Positions 25,059-35,699 of a DNA stretch of 64,000 nucleotides are shown one piece after another. Numbering within the stretch: the first letter of the stretch is position 1; the number at the start of each line of letters is the position of its first letter. Under the pieces are notes generated by a model that saw nothing but the letters and a program-made list of their open reading frames with translations, was not told where the DNA came from and made no database searches. Origin of the DNA: Opisthorchis felineus (taxonomy: Eukaryota; Platyhelminthes; Trematoda; Opisthorchiida; Opisthorchiidae); contig SJOL01004448.1 in assembly GCA_004794785.1 (NCBI GenBank), positions 24,325 to 88,324 of the forward strand. Reading direction: 5' to 3'. The position numbers and the translations under genes were made by a program.

Positions 25059-25142
25059 TGCTTGAGTGTAGCCATCTTTGTCTCGCCGTGTGCTCACTTG
25101 CAACCAGAAAATTTGATCAGCTACACCAACCATACGTGCCCA
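25059..25142 (+). CDS. Candidate 84-nt symmetrical exon
   Basis: A strong acceptor (gcattttgttttcacag) and a 'gtaagc' donor enclose 84 nt, a multiple of three. Phase 1-1, as in the surrounding modules, reads 'LECSHLCLAVCSLATRKFD' and then 'QLHQPYVP', with three closely spaced Cys. Phase 0 reads 'CLSVAIFVSPCAHLQP' and is also open. Splice-site strength makes an exon likely; the frame and function are unknown. Confidence 0.4.
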
Positions 25143-25309
25143 GTAAGCCTCGTCGGTTTTCGTATGATCGACGTTTTCATGGCGTCCGGTTTTCTGAAGC
25201 ACACATATCAATCAGTTTTGAAAATTGGATACGATTCAGGGCTTCATCCGAGCCTTTGTTTTGTCACTGAATCTAATCCACGCCGAAAAGCCGATAAGAG
25301 CTTTCTAAT

Positions 25310-25480
25310 CCTTGTCATCAAATTCATCAAAATGCGCACCTCACCGAACTCAGGGGGTTTCAAACTCACAACCTTCCGGCCAGTGGTTGAGTATAACCGT
25401 TTGGCAACGAGCGGTTGAACAACCGTGTGACTGGCTCTCATCTGGACAGAATATACCGCTGTTCCTCCTACAATCACAGA
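25310..25480 (-). repeat. tRNA-derived SINE-like unit
   Basis: On the minus strand 'cgttgccaaacggtta' resembles the A box of tRNA-Leu, and 'ggttgtgagtttgaaacc' resembles the B box, at a suitable distance. The downstream sequence 'gttcggtgaggtgcgcat' is not tRNA. This is the layout of a Pol III SINE head joined to an unrelated body. Minus-strand open frames across it are meaningless. Confidence 0.5.
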
Positions 25481-25860
25481 AGTCGCATCACATGGCCACT
25501 TGCTGACTGGCTCTTCGGGTGATGAATTCTTAGACGGAAGTTCCACTCATCTTGTGACATTATTCTTTCCCTGATTTACCTAAGGAATGGTTGTAGTGTT
25601 AAAGAATTTGGTAATTTTCAACTGAGATTTCATCTTATCGGTGAATCGAGGCTTCTGCGTCACTATGCAAGGCTCGATTGTCCGAATTCCACCAAAATGA
25701 TAGATGGGCATACTTACAGACATTTCAAGCAGGGCAGTAACTAATAATTAACCATTATTCTAGAAGTTTCTCAGTGACTTTTAACTCCATTCATGTTGCT
25801 TCCATTTTTGTACTAAGGTAATGAGCGTTTTGGGTCAGTCCATCTTAAGCTTTTTGATAG

Positions 25861-26108
25861 TTTGATAGAATGAGCTATCTTAGTGACAGAAACCACCAGG
25901 CTGGCCAAGCAATGATCAATATGACAACCTTTTTACGTAAATATCTGAACCCGGATACCCTACTGAAAATTGACTGCAGTGGTGACCAGCTGACCGCATG
26001 CGAAATTTCGTCTGTACATACGCTAGCCGAAAGATTACAGGTTGGTAATTTTGGTCAGACGCACAATGACCCTTCTTTTGCCAGCCTCAATCTTCGAGTT
26101 TATTCCGC
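25861..26108 (+). CDS. Candidate SEA-like exon (split type)
   Basis: The frame is open from an acceptor-like 'aagctttttgatag' in phase 0 to a donor 'gtaaga' in phase 2, 248 nt. The end 'DPSFASLNLRVYSA' matches the 'F-A-N-L-H-M-R-L' strand of B1 and the matching end of 35587-35699, which also stops at a phase-2 donor after '...GC'. Other strings are 'AMINMTTFLRKYLNP' and 'SSVHTLAERLQVGNF'. The first two thirds do not align with B1 or B2, so it may be a divergent or composite exon. Confidence 0.4.
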
Positions 26109-26111
26109 GTA

Positions 26112-27639
26112 AGATGAGACGGTATAGAAAGGAGTGATGTGGAAGAATCCTTCGATGTCTGAATTCCGGGAATTTTTTAAAGTGTAGAAATATAACGAAA
26201 CTAGCATACACAGTGCGAGGAAGCCAGGTTGATCAGTCTTGACCTTAGGAAAGGAATCGCATTGTTGCATCCAATTTTACATACCATAAACTTACCGAGC
26301 AAACTGCACAACTAATCAATCAATTTCAAAACAATCTGCCGGCAGAGTTTTATACACTTGCTCTGTATTTATTGCTTATTCAAGGTTTCCTCTTATTGGT
26401 GCAGGGAACTTTTACCGAAAGCCTAAAAGCAATGTACACTTATTTCATAATTACTGGGTATCATTGCGAATTGCACGAATATGCAGACTCCAGCCTGCTA
26501 ATTTCCAGACAGCAGTTGAGAACTCCACTGGTCGACCACGAGCGGTGGTCCAGTGGCCTGATCAACTCGCATACGGATAAGACGTAGAGCTATTAAACCT
26601 TGAATCACGGGATTCAAATAACGTGATCACGTATTGACGGGCTGCCAATTGAAGCCTTCTTAGTCGGAAGGCTCAGGTGTCGTGGGAATTTTCCTTCATT
26701 CTGAACTACTCATACCTTTACTAATAGTATGAGATGAGTCGGAAATTTCAGTCAGGCATTTTTCGACATTTTGAAGCCAATCCATGCCGAAATGGCCAGA
26801 CCAACTGGCCAAATGTTCTGTTTTTCATGATAAAAATGGAGGTAGCGAACAAAGCTTGTTTCTGTAACTGTTCCTCTTAGAAGATCATGAAAATTTTATG
26901 TGATATGCAATGGAAGTCACGCATATGCTAAGGCGAATTCACGCGTATATTTGTGACAAATGAGGAGAGGAGACAAAAGGTTAGGGGGTCACTGAACTCC
27001 GTCATTTTCGAGCACATTTACCAGGAAGCTGTTCGTAGGCCAGTTACTTTTAGGCGCAGATTCATGGGCCATGTATTCTGATGACCTGTGCACTCAATGA
27101 TAGTTTGAAAAGACATTCAACGCATAGTTCCGACTCACTGTTGCGAAACGGACCGGTGCTAGAGAAAAGAGACTTGTCGACTAGCCATGCATAAAGTCCC
27201 CACCTAATCACAACAGTTATATAATTTAATTTTGTCGTTGAAACTGCAGATATTATCGCTAGGCCCCAAGTTTTGTTCCCGTCGCAATACTAGTCAACTT
27301 GAGCTTGGGGTTAAAACTGGAAATGCAGATGTCTAGATATCTCAACCAGTTCATTTCAGAGTGCTAACTACTGAACATCTTGAGATCGACGTTAGCAAGT
27401 TCTTGCTATCGTAGCCTTGCTCACAAGCCGGGACTCAAACAGCTTTTGACAACAGTGCACTAAACCTCTTGCAGATGAATGACTATATCTTACTATCTAC
27501 TACGCCTGAAAAGTGAGCAAAAATTGTGGATGATTTTGACCGTAGTAATAAAATGAATAACTTTCTATGGGCATATCTGAGCGTAAGAAAAAGGAAGCTG
27601 GAAATGACGAAACGCAAGTGATAGAAAAGGGGGTGTTAA
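26112..27639. other. Presumed intron
   Basis: No gene, element or clear exon recognised. A 71-codon frame at 26372-26587 has no domain or splice support. Confidence 0.4.
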
Positions 27640-28960
27640 AAATATTACGATAGCTTAAACAATCAAGAGTCAATAATGCGGCGCATTCGGCCAACAGCAA
27701 CAAAAACACCCCGGCCGTATGGTCTCCCAAATATTCCCAAACCCAATCCGTCTCTCAGGCCTATTCTGGATGTGTTCAATCCTGTCGACCACACATTGGA
27801 AAAATGGCTACCTAGCCTGGTTGAACCAGTTAGACGAAAAAGATCTGTCCAAATATTGAAGAATACGTCCCAGTCCGTTCAGCAGCCCAATAATTGAGGG
27901 TAATAACCATAGAGTTTTCCCTCTCCGCTTTGGGGCCTTGGTCACCAACATTCCGCTCATCGAACCAGTGGGTCATGTTTGTGATTTTATTGTGTGCATT
28001 GACAAAGATGTTGGTATACCCCGCGGACCTCAGAAAACTCTTTTCGCTCCAAACATGCAATTTTTAGTTTAGTTTCAAGGATGGGATCAATCGACAAAAA
28101 ACATAGTTGAGTTGGAATGTCCTTTGGTTCGCCGATGGCAGCACTATCCGTGAGCAACTTAAGACCTTGTGCCCCCTGGGAAACCTGCATTATATAGTCG
28201 CCACGTAGACGACATGTTTGTACCTGCCACTTATAATATCGACCCAGACGACGTGCTACCCAACTTCAGTTCAGTTCACATCAACACCAAGCTTTCTTTT
28301 CATCTGGTTGCGATGAACAGTTAAATTCTCTAAATGTTGACATCCTTATGAAGATTGGTAGTACTACACGGCGCAATGCCCGCAGAAAAAGATTGGACCC
28401 GCCAGTATATTCGACTCATTAGTTTTTTTCCTTTGCAAAAAAGTGGAAGTTGATTAGATGTTTGACTAAATGGGCAGCAAAGATAGGTTCTCTCGACTGC
28501 CAACAGGAGAAACTTAGATGTCTGAAACATGGAATTGAGAACTAAACAACATTTAGTTGGAAAAAGACATAAATAAGTTTGTCAATCAAGGAAGACGTGG
28601 TTGCTGAGCTAGTCTACAGAAGGCCTCTAATCTGCGTCTGATCCTTATTTCGTTTCCAGTTAACCGAATCCATTCAAAAGAAAAATTGTCAAGTCCTACA
28701 ACCAGATTCGGTGTGCACTCAACCTGTACTTTTACTCGTATTAGTCACTATATTTTGTCAGTGTGATTAGGTATTTGCAACAAAGGACAGGAGAATCCAA
28801 TACGGTTCCATTATAGGCAACTGCAGGAAAGACAGCTCAAATGTTAGTACGTCGCATCTGGGCGAAACCTATCGCGTCATAAACAAACGGCATGCCTTCC
28901 AAGTTGTTTACCCAGCACTCCAAAACCGATCAAGATTGACACGACTCAAAATATTACCGA
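27640..28960 (+). mobile_element. Penelope-like element, reverse-transcriptase region, decayed
   Basis: Across several frames the plus strand carries Penelope RT landmarks in order: 'YGLPNIPKPNPSLRPILD' (27715-27768), 'WLPSLVEPVRRK', 'ALVTNIPL' (about 27935), 'PNMQFLV' (about 28050), 'GMSFGSPM' (about 28113), the catalytic box 'RHVDDMFV' (28199-28222), 'SGCDEQLN' and 'KWKLIRCLTKWAAKI' (about 28441-28485). About 28880-28960 has 'FQVVYPALQNRSRL', which in the family precedes the GIY-YIG domain; that domain is not clearly seen further on. Stops and shifts throughout show that it is inactive. It lies in the same orientation as the host exons. Confidence 0.85.
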
Positions 28961-29310
28961 TTACACAGGTCATCAGAGTTCAGTTACGTGGCCCACAGAT
29001 CTATGCTCAAAAGCAACTTGCAAGATTTTTTAATTTGGGTTGGCCTACGAACAACCTCCTCTCACAAATGTATTCGAGAATGACGTATTTTATTGGATTT
29101 CCTAACTCAGTCTCCTTTGCTTTCCCTTCTTCGCCTTTTATAATTGTACCCCTGAATTCCCCAGATTGTTACTGCCCTGTTGCGAATGATCAACAGTGTG
29201 CACCTTACTAATCTGTAAACATTGGAGAACCCGAGACCTCTCATGAAGACTAAAAACGACGGGTTATAAGTGGTTGACCGGTAGAGTTGTCAACTTTTAA
29301 CTTTTTGCAG

Positions 29311-29516
29311 TACTATGTATGAAACATTCACCAGTGCGATGCACATCTTCAAATAGCGCCGAAAGAATATCAGTTGCGAAACATGAGAATTCTATACAGT
29401 TGCATCGATCTAACACATGTACCAAAGTCTCAAGGCACTTTAAGCAGAAACAGCAAGGGGCGCGTTCAAATTTGGTTAAGGCTTCCTCATATCCAAATAA
29501 GCTTAACTCAACTTAG
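29311..29516 (+). CDS. Open stretch after a strong acceptor
   Basis: The acceptor 'cttttaactttttgcag' is followed in phase 1 by 68 open codons and a stop. The product would be Ser/Lys/Arg rich ('KHSPVRCTSSNSAERIS', 'RHFKQKQQGARSN'), like a cytoplasmic tail in a terminal exon. No AATAAA lies close behind it. It could equally be chance. Confidence 0.22.
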
Positions 29517-31809
29517 AAAACATTAGCCCATAGCATATACTTTGCACACTTTAAAAAGGGTTCACGCTGATGAGCATTTACACCAGAGCGTATAGTGAAA
29601 CGGTTAGTAGATGTTAGTCAGTAGCTTGTTTTTAGGAGGTGCGTAATAATCATAATAATCAACCGTGATCAACCGTGAAAAGATTATGTAATGAGATCAT
29701 ACGAAAACGGGCGAATTTTCATACGCCGGCAGTCGGGTATTTGTGCTCATTGGCATACTTTCTAGCTCGGTTTGCTGAAGTCATTGCGTTTTCTTCCCAA
29801 AGTCAATGTGTGTCAGCTCATTCACGGGTCCCAGAGTTTGGTTTTGCACAGGTGTTCTATTTAATTTTACTCAGCTATATCTGAACGTTAGCATAGGTAC
29901 GGGCCGAATCTGTAGGAGTTCCTTGAGAGCACTCTTCATCAGAAGATTTCACACACAATTTGAAATAACCATCCGATGACCTTTCATTCACAGAAAACTG
30001 AGTGTACTCTGATGAATCTTTTGTCCTTATCAATAGGCTCAACCTGAAGATGATTAAACTGGGTTTTACCGTGCTGATAGCAAGCAACTAATGACTTACA
30101 CGGCTCATCGCATTCCTGTGTTTGCTTATTATTGATTTGTCCTTTGATAAACTACCTAGGGTGCATTGGGCGATAATGCGCGTGGCAATGTGAAACACTG
30201 TATTGAAGAGACCTGTGATGTTTTCAGTCAGATGAGTTTCAGGATTTTCAACACCTGCCAGGCGCTGAATGTTTACACTTTTGCTTAAGAGTAAAGTATG
30301 AAACAAGGACAAACATGTGCAATTTTTATTGGTTGATCTTGCTATCATTTCTCTAAATGTCACATAAAGCCTGGGGTGCTGACAGTTGACTAAGAATCTG
30401 AATTAGAAAGGATGTGGCACAGTACTTTTTTGTTCCTGACCTTTATTCATCTTTCATGTGAGTACTCACTTAACTTTTACACAACATTGCTGACTTTTAG
30501 GGGTATAGATGTCATTTTTTGCGCCTCAGGTGGATGTCTGAGTGTTTCGGGAATCCGTGGGCAATCTTTTAAATAAGTATTTCACTAAAAGTGTAGAGAG
30601 GACAATAAATTATTTTTCTCAACTTGTGATGTTCGTGTAATAATTAGAACATTAGATCTTTGATTTGTCTAGAAATTGGTGAATAAATGCGCTCAACTGT
30701 TTTTACCCGCTTTGATTTAGCAGTTGTATGATAACTGTCACAAAAAGGTCCAACTCTATCAAAATTTAATCAAACAGCAAAAATAAGCAAGCGTGGCCCG
30801 AAAAGAAATGATGATAGCTTCGTTGCCAGTTTTGCAAACCTTCAGGCATGTACCCTGGTCACAACGGTGTATTTTGGATGACTAGAATTGTTGCTTATGA
30901 ACACCATCAAAAGAGCGGTACCACCAATGTGCGTGAATGATTTGTCCAGGTCAATAAAATATCCAACCACCAATAGGGTAATAGTCGAATTCTGCCTTAT
31001 TTTGATAACTAGCTCCCTATGACAACTCTGAAGTGCGTCAAAGGGATTGTCATTAGATTTTTTGGCGGAAGCACCGGTTGACAGAAGACGCTGGAAGATT
31101 TGCCTCTAACACACTTGCAGTTAGTGAATCTAGTCACATACTGTTCATCACGAAGGGTTGTATGGCGAATAAATGTCTTGTACCTGGATCTTCGGTAGAC
31201 GGCTTTTTATGTAACTCCAATAAATTCTAAGACCGAAAACTCTGGCGTTGGCAGGAAATCATGAAATCCATTATGAAACGGATCCAAACTAGGTTGCCTC
31301 CATATAATTTTTCGACCTTATCAGGGAGACATACATTATATAAGCAAACTGGTTCATTCTACAGCTTAGAAAATAGACCCTCCAATGCCCCCTACGGGAA
31401 TTACCAATCACGAAAGATGCCAGAGGGGTAGCGATGAGTAGTACATCAGCCCTAGCACTTCCTTCGGGTAGCACGAAGCAGCTATGCATCGAAAATGCGC
31501 CGCAGCCGAAGCTTAAAGTAAAGCAAGCTGAATGGCAAAACCCCAGGTGCTGGAACTACCTGATATCTCAGCAAAATCTTACCAAATTATTCAAGCTGCT
31601 GAGACTACTGTTTGTACTAAAGTGATCTTTTGCAGGCCCATATTTATGCCAGCAACGTTGTCATAGAATGTGCTCAGCATACATATTTGCATTGGGTTTG
31701 ATAAGCCCGAATGTGGCCATTAGGACAGTCCAGTAACATCAAGCTGCATCTGTTTGGTCAGATTACAACAGAGTAACACTACCTTATCATAGAGAATTTT
31801 AATATCCAG
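29517..31809. other. Presumed intron
   Basis: No recognisable gene or mobile element. A short acceptor-led frame at about 31636 (AHIYASNVVIECAQHTY) has no donor that I trust. Confidence 0.4.
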
Positions 31810-32040
31810 CGTTTCGCTCAACGTATGCGACTCCATTCAGAAGTGAAACAGTCAAAACTTAAAGGAAAAAGGGGAGAAGAAAAACTGATAGTCGATTTTT
31901 ATAGGGGTGTTACAAGAGTCTCAAGAGATATGCTAAATTTTCTTCGAGAGGCTGAGTTCAACGCCCCACGCCTCAGATTCGTCCAACAGTTGAAAGGTTC
32001 CAACAGGGCAGCGGACATGGGCAGGTTGTATGCAGATAGC
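31810..32040 (+). CDS. Candidate SEA-like second exon
   Basis: An acceptor 'attttaatatccag' in phase 0 opens a frame that stays clear to 32136. Key strings are 'RFAQRMRLHSEVKQ', 'GEEKLIVDFYRGV' and 'VSRDMLNFLREAEF'. The run 'G-E-E-K-L-I-V-D-F' followed by a Ser-led helix fits the last strand and helix of a SEA domain. Its end is uncertain: GT dinucleotides in fitting phases occur at about 31998, 32021 and 32048, none consensus. Confidence 0.4.
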
Positions 32041-32317
32041 CAGCAAGGTTGCATCCGTCAGATGTTCTGTTTGAATCGAGTTAGCCCGCCCAAAATTGTC
32101 CCATGTGATTCTCTGTTAAAGCATGCACAGCCATGACTGAGGGTTCTTTTCAAGTTTTTTATATTGAAGCACTTTCTGAGGTAAAAAACCGCTTATGCCC
32201 AATAATACGCACTTACTCGCATATAAGTAGCACTGCACCGCCACCAACAGAACCAGATTGTTTGCCAATTGCGAGGTATTCTAGGAAGTTTTAAGGTTTG
32301 AACTTTTGGTTTCACAG

Positions 32318-32419
32318 GTGCAAATTAAGCCATTACATGAGGTGTTGCACGTTGAGCACAACACTAGATTTTCTGTCTGCCCACTATCAAGCTATACGTG
32401 GCCTCCTACGATAAAATCG
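32318..32419 (+). CDS. Candidate 102-nt exon
   Basis: The strong acceptor 'ttttggtttcacag' is followed by 34 codons in phase 0 and a 'gtaatc' donor. It encodes 'VQIKPLHEVLHVEHNTRF' and 'SVCPLSSYTWPP'. The phase-0 start and a Cys after about 20 residues are like the B exons, but the match is weak. A 0-to-0 exon does not fit the simple module scheme. Confidence 0.28.
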
Positions 32420-33028
32420 GTAATCAGATATTAAAGTTATGCTGAAATTTGTCAAAAACCCAACAAGCCATAAAAATATTCCAGAAAACGTAATGCCAAG
32501 AATATAGTCTACCTTCTACAGAGACCAGGTAAAACTTGAGACATCGATGTTTTCTTGAGTGGTAACGAAACGTTTGCATGCTAATCGCTGAGCTTGGCGA
32601 ACAGATTAAGGCCATCAGGTCATTCACCAGCAAATGAGCTATCAACGTCTCAAAATGCTGACAAAACTGACCATCTTTGAAAGATTCCCACTCTCTGACT
32701 ACACGACTGACGTAACGTCCACCACCAACCCGGAAGACCGGCTTCAGAAGTGATTTGTTTAAACATTCTTTCTGAGCGTTTATAAAACATTCGCCTCGCT
32801 CCTGTGAGTCCATTCGAATGGACAAACCAAAATTTGTCTCTTCTAGGGGATAATGTTATCAAAGAGAGCAACTTTTGCTAGGTACCCGAACCAAGCCACC
32901 AAAGGAAAATCGGAAGTTTCTTCTTCCAAAAAGTGGTTGCATTTGGTGCCCTCCTCCGAGGACAATGAGGCTACCATCAAAGAACGGTTCATTATTATCT
33001 CTGAGAAGGAACGTCTTTGAAATCTTAG

Positions 33029-33387
33029 GATCCTTTAGGGAATTTATGTTTGCAAAACCTTATGTTTCTCTGAGGGATACTAGGTGTTATTACGCATTCC
33101 ACCAGTTAAGTAATGTAGTTTATGACAATTGTTCCTGGGCTCTTGTGAACCGCTACTCAAAAGTGACCACGTTCGGTTGGTCTCTCAAAGTATGCGTTAA
33201 CATGAGTCCGCCAGGAGCAGATTATTTCACACATGATATTTTCGGTGGTTTTGCACGGGTAGCACCTTTTAAGCAGTACCATTTAGGTGGATCTCATACC
33301 TTTAGCTCTTCGGCTACACCTAATACGAACTTTGCTTTACTACCTCGAGTTGGAACCTTATTCTATCCCAAAAATATGCACATTTAA
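33029..33387 (+). CDS. Candidate SEA-like module without internal intron
   Basis: A frame of 170 codons spans 32875-33387, and a phase-1 acceptor at 33027-33028 would start the module. Key strings are 'SFREFMFAKPYVSLRD', 'YAFHQLSNVVYDN', 'WALVNRYSKVTTFGWSLKV' and 'VNMSPPGADYF'. The order (F-x-x-x-M-F, Y-x-x-L, Y-x-x-F-x-x-L helix, Y-x-x-V-x-x-F-x-x-S-L-x-V) follows a SEA domain closely. The acceptor's pyrimidine tract is only fair and no consensus donor follows, so a retained, processed or degenerate copy is possible. Confidence 0.42.
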
Positions 33388-33538
33388 TGCTTCTCCTATT
33401 TATTGGTTGAGAGGTGAACATTGGGAGAACACTTATAGTAGCTTTCAAGCCAGCATTTATTAAAGGCGTGTAGGTATTTTGGGTTTGATCATTCTCGTGA
33501 GAAAGATCTTTTGAAAACGCCGTGTTTTCCCACACCAG

Positions 33539-33588
33539 CTGAGCGAAGCGATGTTCGGAAAAGCTGGATGCGCAAACATACACAACAG
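33539..33588 (+). CDS. Candidate 50-nt exon
   Basis: The acceptor 'gttttcccacaccag' and donor 'gtaatg' enclose 50 nt. In phase 1 to 0, the same phases as A1 and A2, it reads ERSDVRKSWMRKHTQQ. Phase 0 to 2 reads LSEAMFGKAGCANIHN. Support is splice sites only. Confidence 0.28.
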
Positions 33589-34000
33589 GTAATGATGCCT
33601 GGTAACCACAACGTAAAAGTTCGCGGAATGGATGCATTATATACCACTGACATCAAATGGTGGAGTGACTTGTTGCGTCACCTGGTGGATAAACGATCGT
33701 TGTGATGAAAAGTCACCTGTTCTGAGTTTCAGAATATTCCGTTTTATTCGTGTTTACTGTATTTAGTTACTAATGGACATGAACATCTTTATTTGGTCGC
33801 ACACCTCCAAATTATGCGTTATAACTTAGTGAGAAATTGGTCAGTTCGGGTTTATCATGGTGCAAAACGTTAAGCAGATTATTATGCAATCACTAATCAC
33901 AATGTTATCTCGTTGTGGGAAACGCGGGGTTGTTGTTTGAGTTCAAGTTATTCATAGTACTCAATTAAGAGCATCATATACACATTTCCTTTCCTTGCAG

Positions 34001-34030
34001 CGCTGGTAGCAGGAAGCATTTTGATACCAC
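34001..34030 (+). CDS. Candidate 30-nt symmetrical micro-exon
   Basis: One of the best splice contexts in the window: 'cacatttcctttccttgcag' directly before 30 nt, then 'gtaagtaa'. Phase 1-1 reads LVAGSILIP and matches the module phase class; phase 0 has a stop; phase 2-2 reads AGSRKHFDT. Micro-exons of 36 nt or less are a known feature of secreted-protein genes in parasitic flatworms (micro-exon genes). Here it may be a linker between modules. Confidence 0.45.
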
Positions 34031-34039
34031 GTAAGTAAT

Positions 34040-35365
34040 TGTAGTAATGATACTTATTCTGATTTGCATTACCCATCAGTTTATCTCCTCTTTATGTAAT
34101 ACATGCTGAACACCAACTGAAAAATAATGTTGCGCAGCAGAACTTTTTCTTTTACGTCGTTTTCGGGAAACAAAAAAGATAAGTTGTAGGTTCCACCTCT
34201 TGGAATTCTCTATTAGGTTAGTAAAGGGAGGGTATATTAATGATCATTCACTGTGTGATAAAACGAGACTTGGAAATACACTTCCAAGTTGAACGTGTGA
34301 AGCTCATGAGCACCGCTGCTAAATAACCCTTCTGGAACGTTGCTTGTCCTTGGCTTGAAGTGGTCCGTCAGTGGATTCGCCTATGATATTATCTTGCCTC
34401 GTTTGTTAGAACAGATTCAAACGGATTTGAGCCAGTGAACCGAGGAAAGTTGAGTCGCTAACTATCGCGTTCCACATGAGTAGGATAGGTCTCTCCAATA
34501 AAATAATCATCCCAATTTATAGTTCTGGTGTATCAATGGACTTTTAGCCCGAAATCCTCTCTCCTAATGAAGTTGAAAGATTATAACTGGCTTTGCGCTG
34601 GTCAACATTTTAAAGTATCGGCCTCTGAACCATTCACAAAAGAAGAAAATGCTTAATAGTAGGAGCATTTCGTTCTAAGTGATTTCAAAAGGTAGTCCAT
34701 CAAAAAATTTTGCAGAGGGACAGGTGACTTAAATGACGATTGGTAGTGCAGGAGACTTGGGATAATTTGATTAGCTTGATCCAGGCGTCACAATTCAATG
34801 TCTCCTGTAAGAGAACGTTAATTAATATGGGAGATTGAGCATGGAATTTGGATTTCCCTCTCAATGAGTAACTACAAGTTTTGTTATTATTATCTTATAT
34901 TTATTATTGTAAGACCCATTGTGGTAATAAGAATCAACTAGCTGTGTGCCGGAAGACATTTTGAAGCCATGCTTAACAGCCTTTCCCTGAATTGATTACC
35001 AGCATAAAAAGGGTGGGCATCTGATGAAATCCGATATATATTGAACCTTTTCCCGCCAATTAACTCGGAGCATACATATGACATTCTGTCAAGATTATTT
35101 AAAGTCAGATAATTTCGTGACGACTTATTTTATCAATAGCTGTCAGCAGTGGAAATATTGATCGGCAATCCGATAGATAGTCAAAGCAGATCAGAAGGAT
35201 CGGACGCTGTTAACGAATACAAGAAAAGTTGGAAAACCAAAGTTTCGAATATTCAAAAAAGTTAGATTCGGTTGTTGTTGGTAAGGTCAAGTCACCAAGC
35301 TGGAATTTACATGGGGGCATGTATAATGGTGCATATGTAAAAACTGAGACAGTGGAAGACTGGAG
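34040..35365. other. Presumed intron
   Basis: No recognised gene, element or strong exon. Confidence 0.4.
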
Positions 35366-35493
35366 CTAATCTAATCGTATTGAGGTTGATATTTAAAGGA
35401 CTGGTTTCACTCGACCGACAGCCACAGTGTCTGTTCAACAAAAGACAGGAATCCTGGTCCGAAATCGCCCTGGATGTTAGTAAAATATGCACA
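35366..35493 (+). CDS. Candidate SEA-like module 4, first exon
   Basis: The frame reads 'LIFKGLVSLDRQ' and 'ESWSEIALDVSKICT', lining up with A1 and A2: x-x-x-G near the start and 'S/P-x-x-x-L-x-x-x-x-I-C' at the end. The proposed end (35493) is followed by a weak donor 'gtgctt'. The proposed start is phase 1 but its acceptor lacks a pyrimidine tract. The reading frame continues unbroken into 35587-35699, so the 93-nt gap may be an intron or may be translated. Confidence 0.42.
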
Positions 35494-35586
35494 GTGCTTA
35501 TAATTCCAAACAAGGACCAAGCAGATGTTCACTGGTGCTTGGCTCTTAAATGTAGACTGACTTTGTCTACGAGATGCAATTTACAG

Positions 35587-35699
35587 AGTCGGGTATTAAG
35601 AAAAAAATTCCAGTCTGGCAGTGTTCCTGTTTGTTGTTCCGTCAGTAAGAGTAAGTCTACCTCTTCTGGTCACTTCGAATTGCATCTAAAAATGCAAGC
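35587..35699 (+). CDS. SEA-like module 4, second exon (split type)
   Basis: After 'gatgcaatttacag' the frame opens in phase 0: 'SRVLRKKFQ', 'CCSVSKSKSTSSGHFELHLK'. This follows B1 ('KLRYMNATCSMDKAHTESNG', then F-A-N-L-H-M-R) with the Cys at almost the same distance from the exon start. A consensus donor 'gtgagt' ends it in phase 2. The rest of the module would come from 37142-37242, which starts in phase 2. Confidence 0.52.

Noticed and set aside
32424..32871. Two overlapping minus-strand frames of 133 and 73 codons
   Set aside because: No recognisable motif and no retroelement signature; all better supported host exons nearby are on the plus strand.
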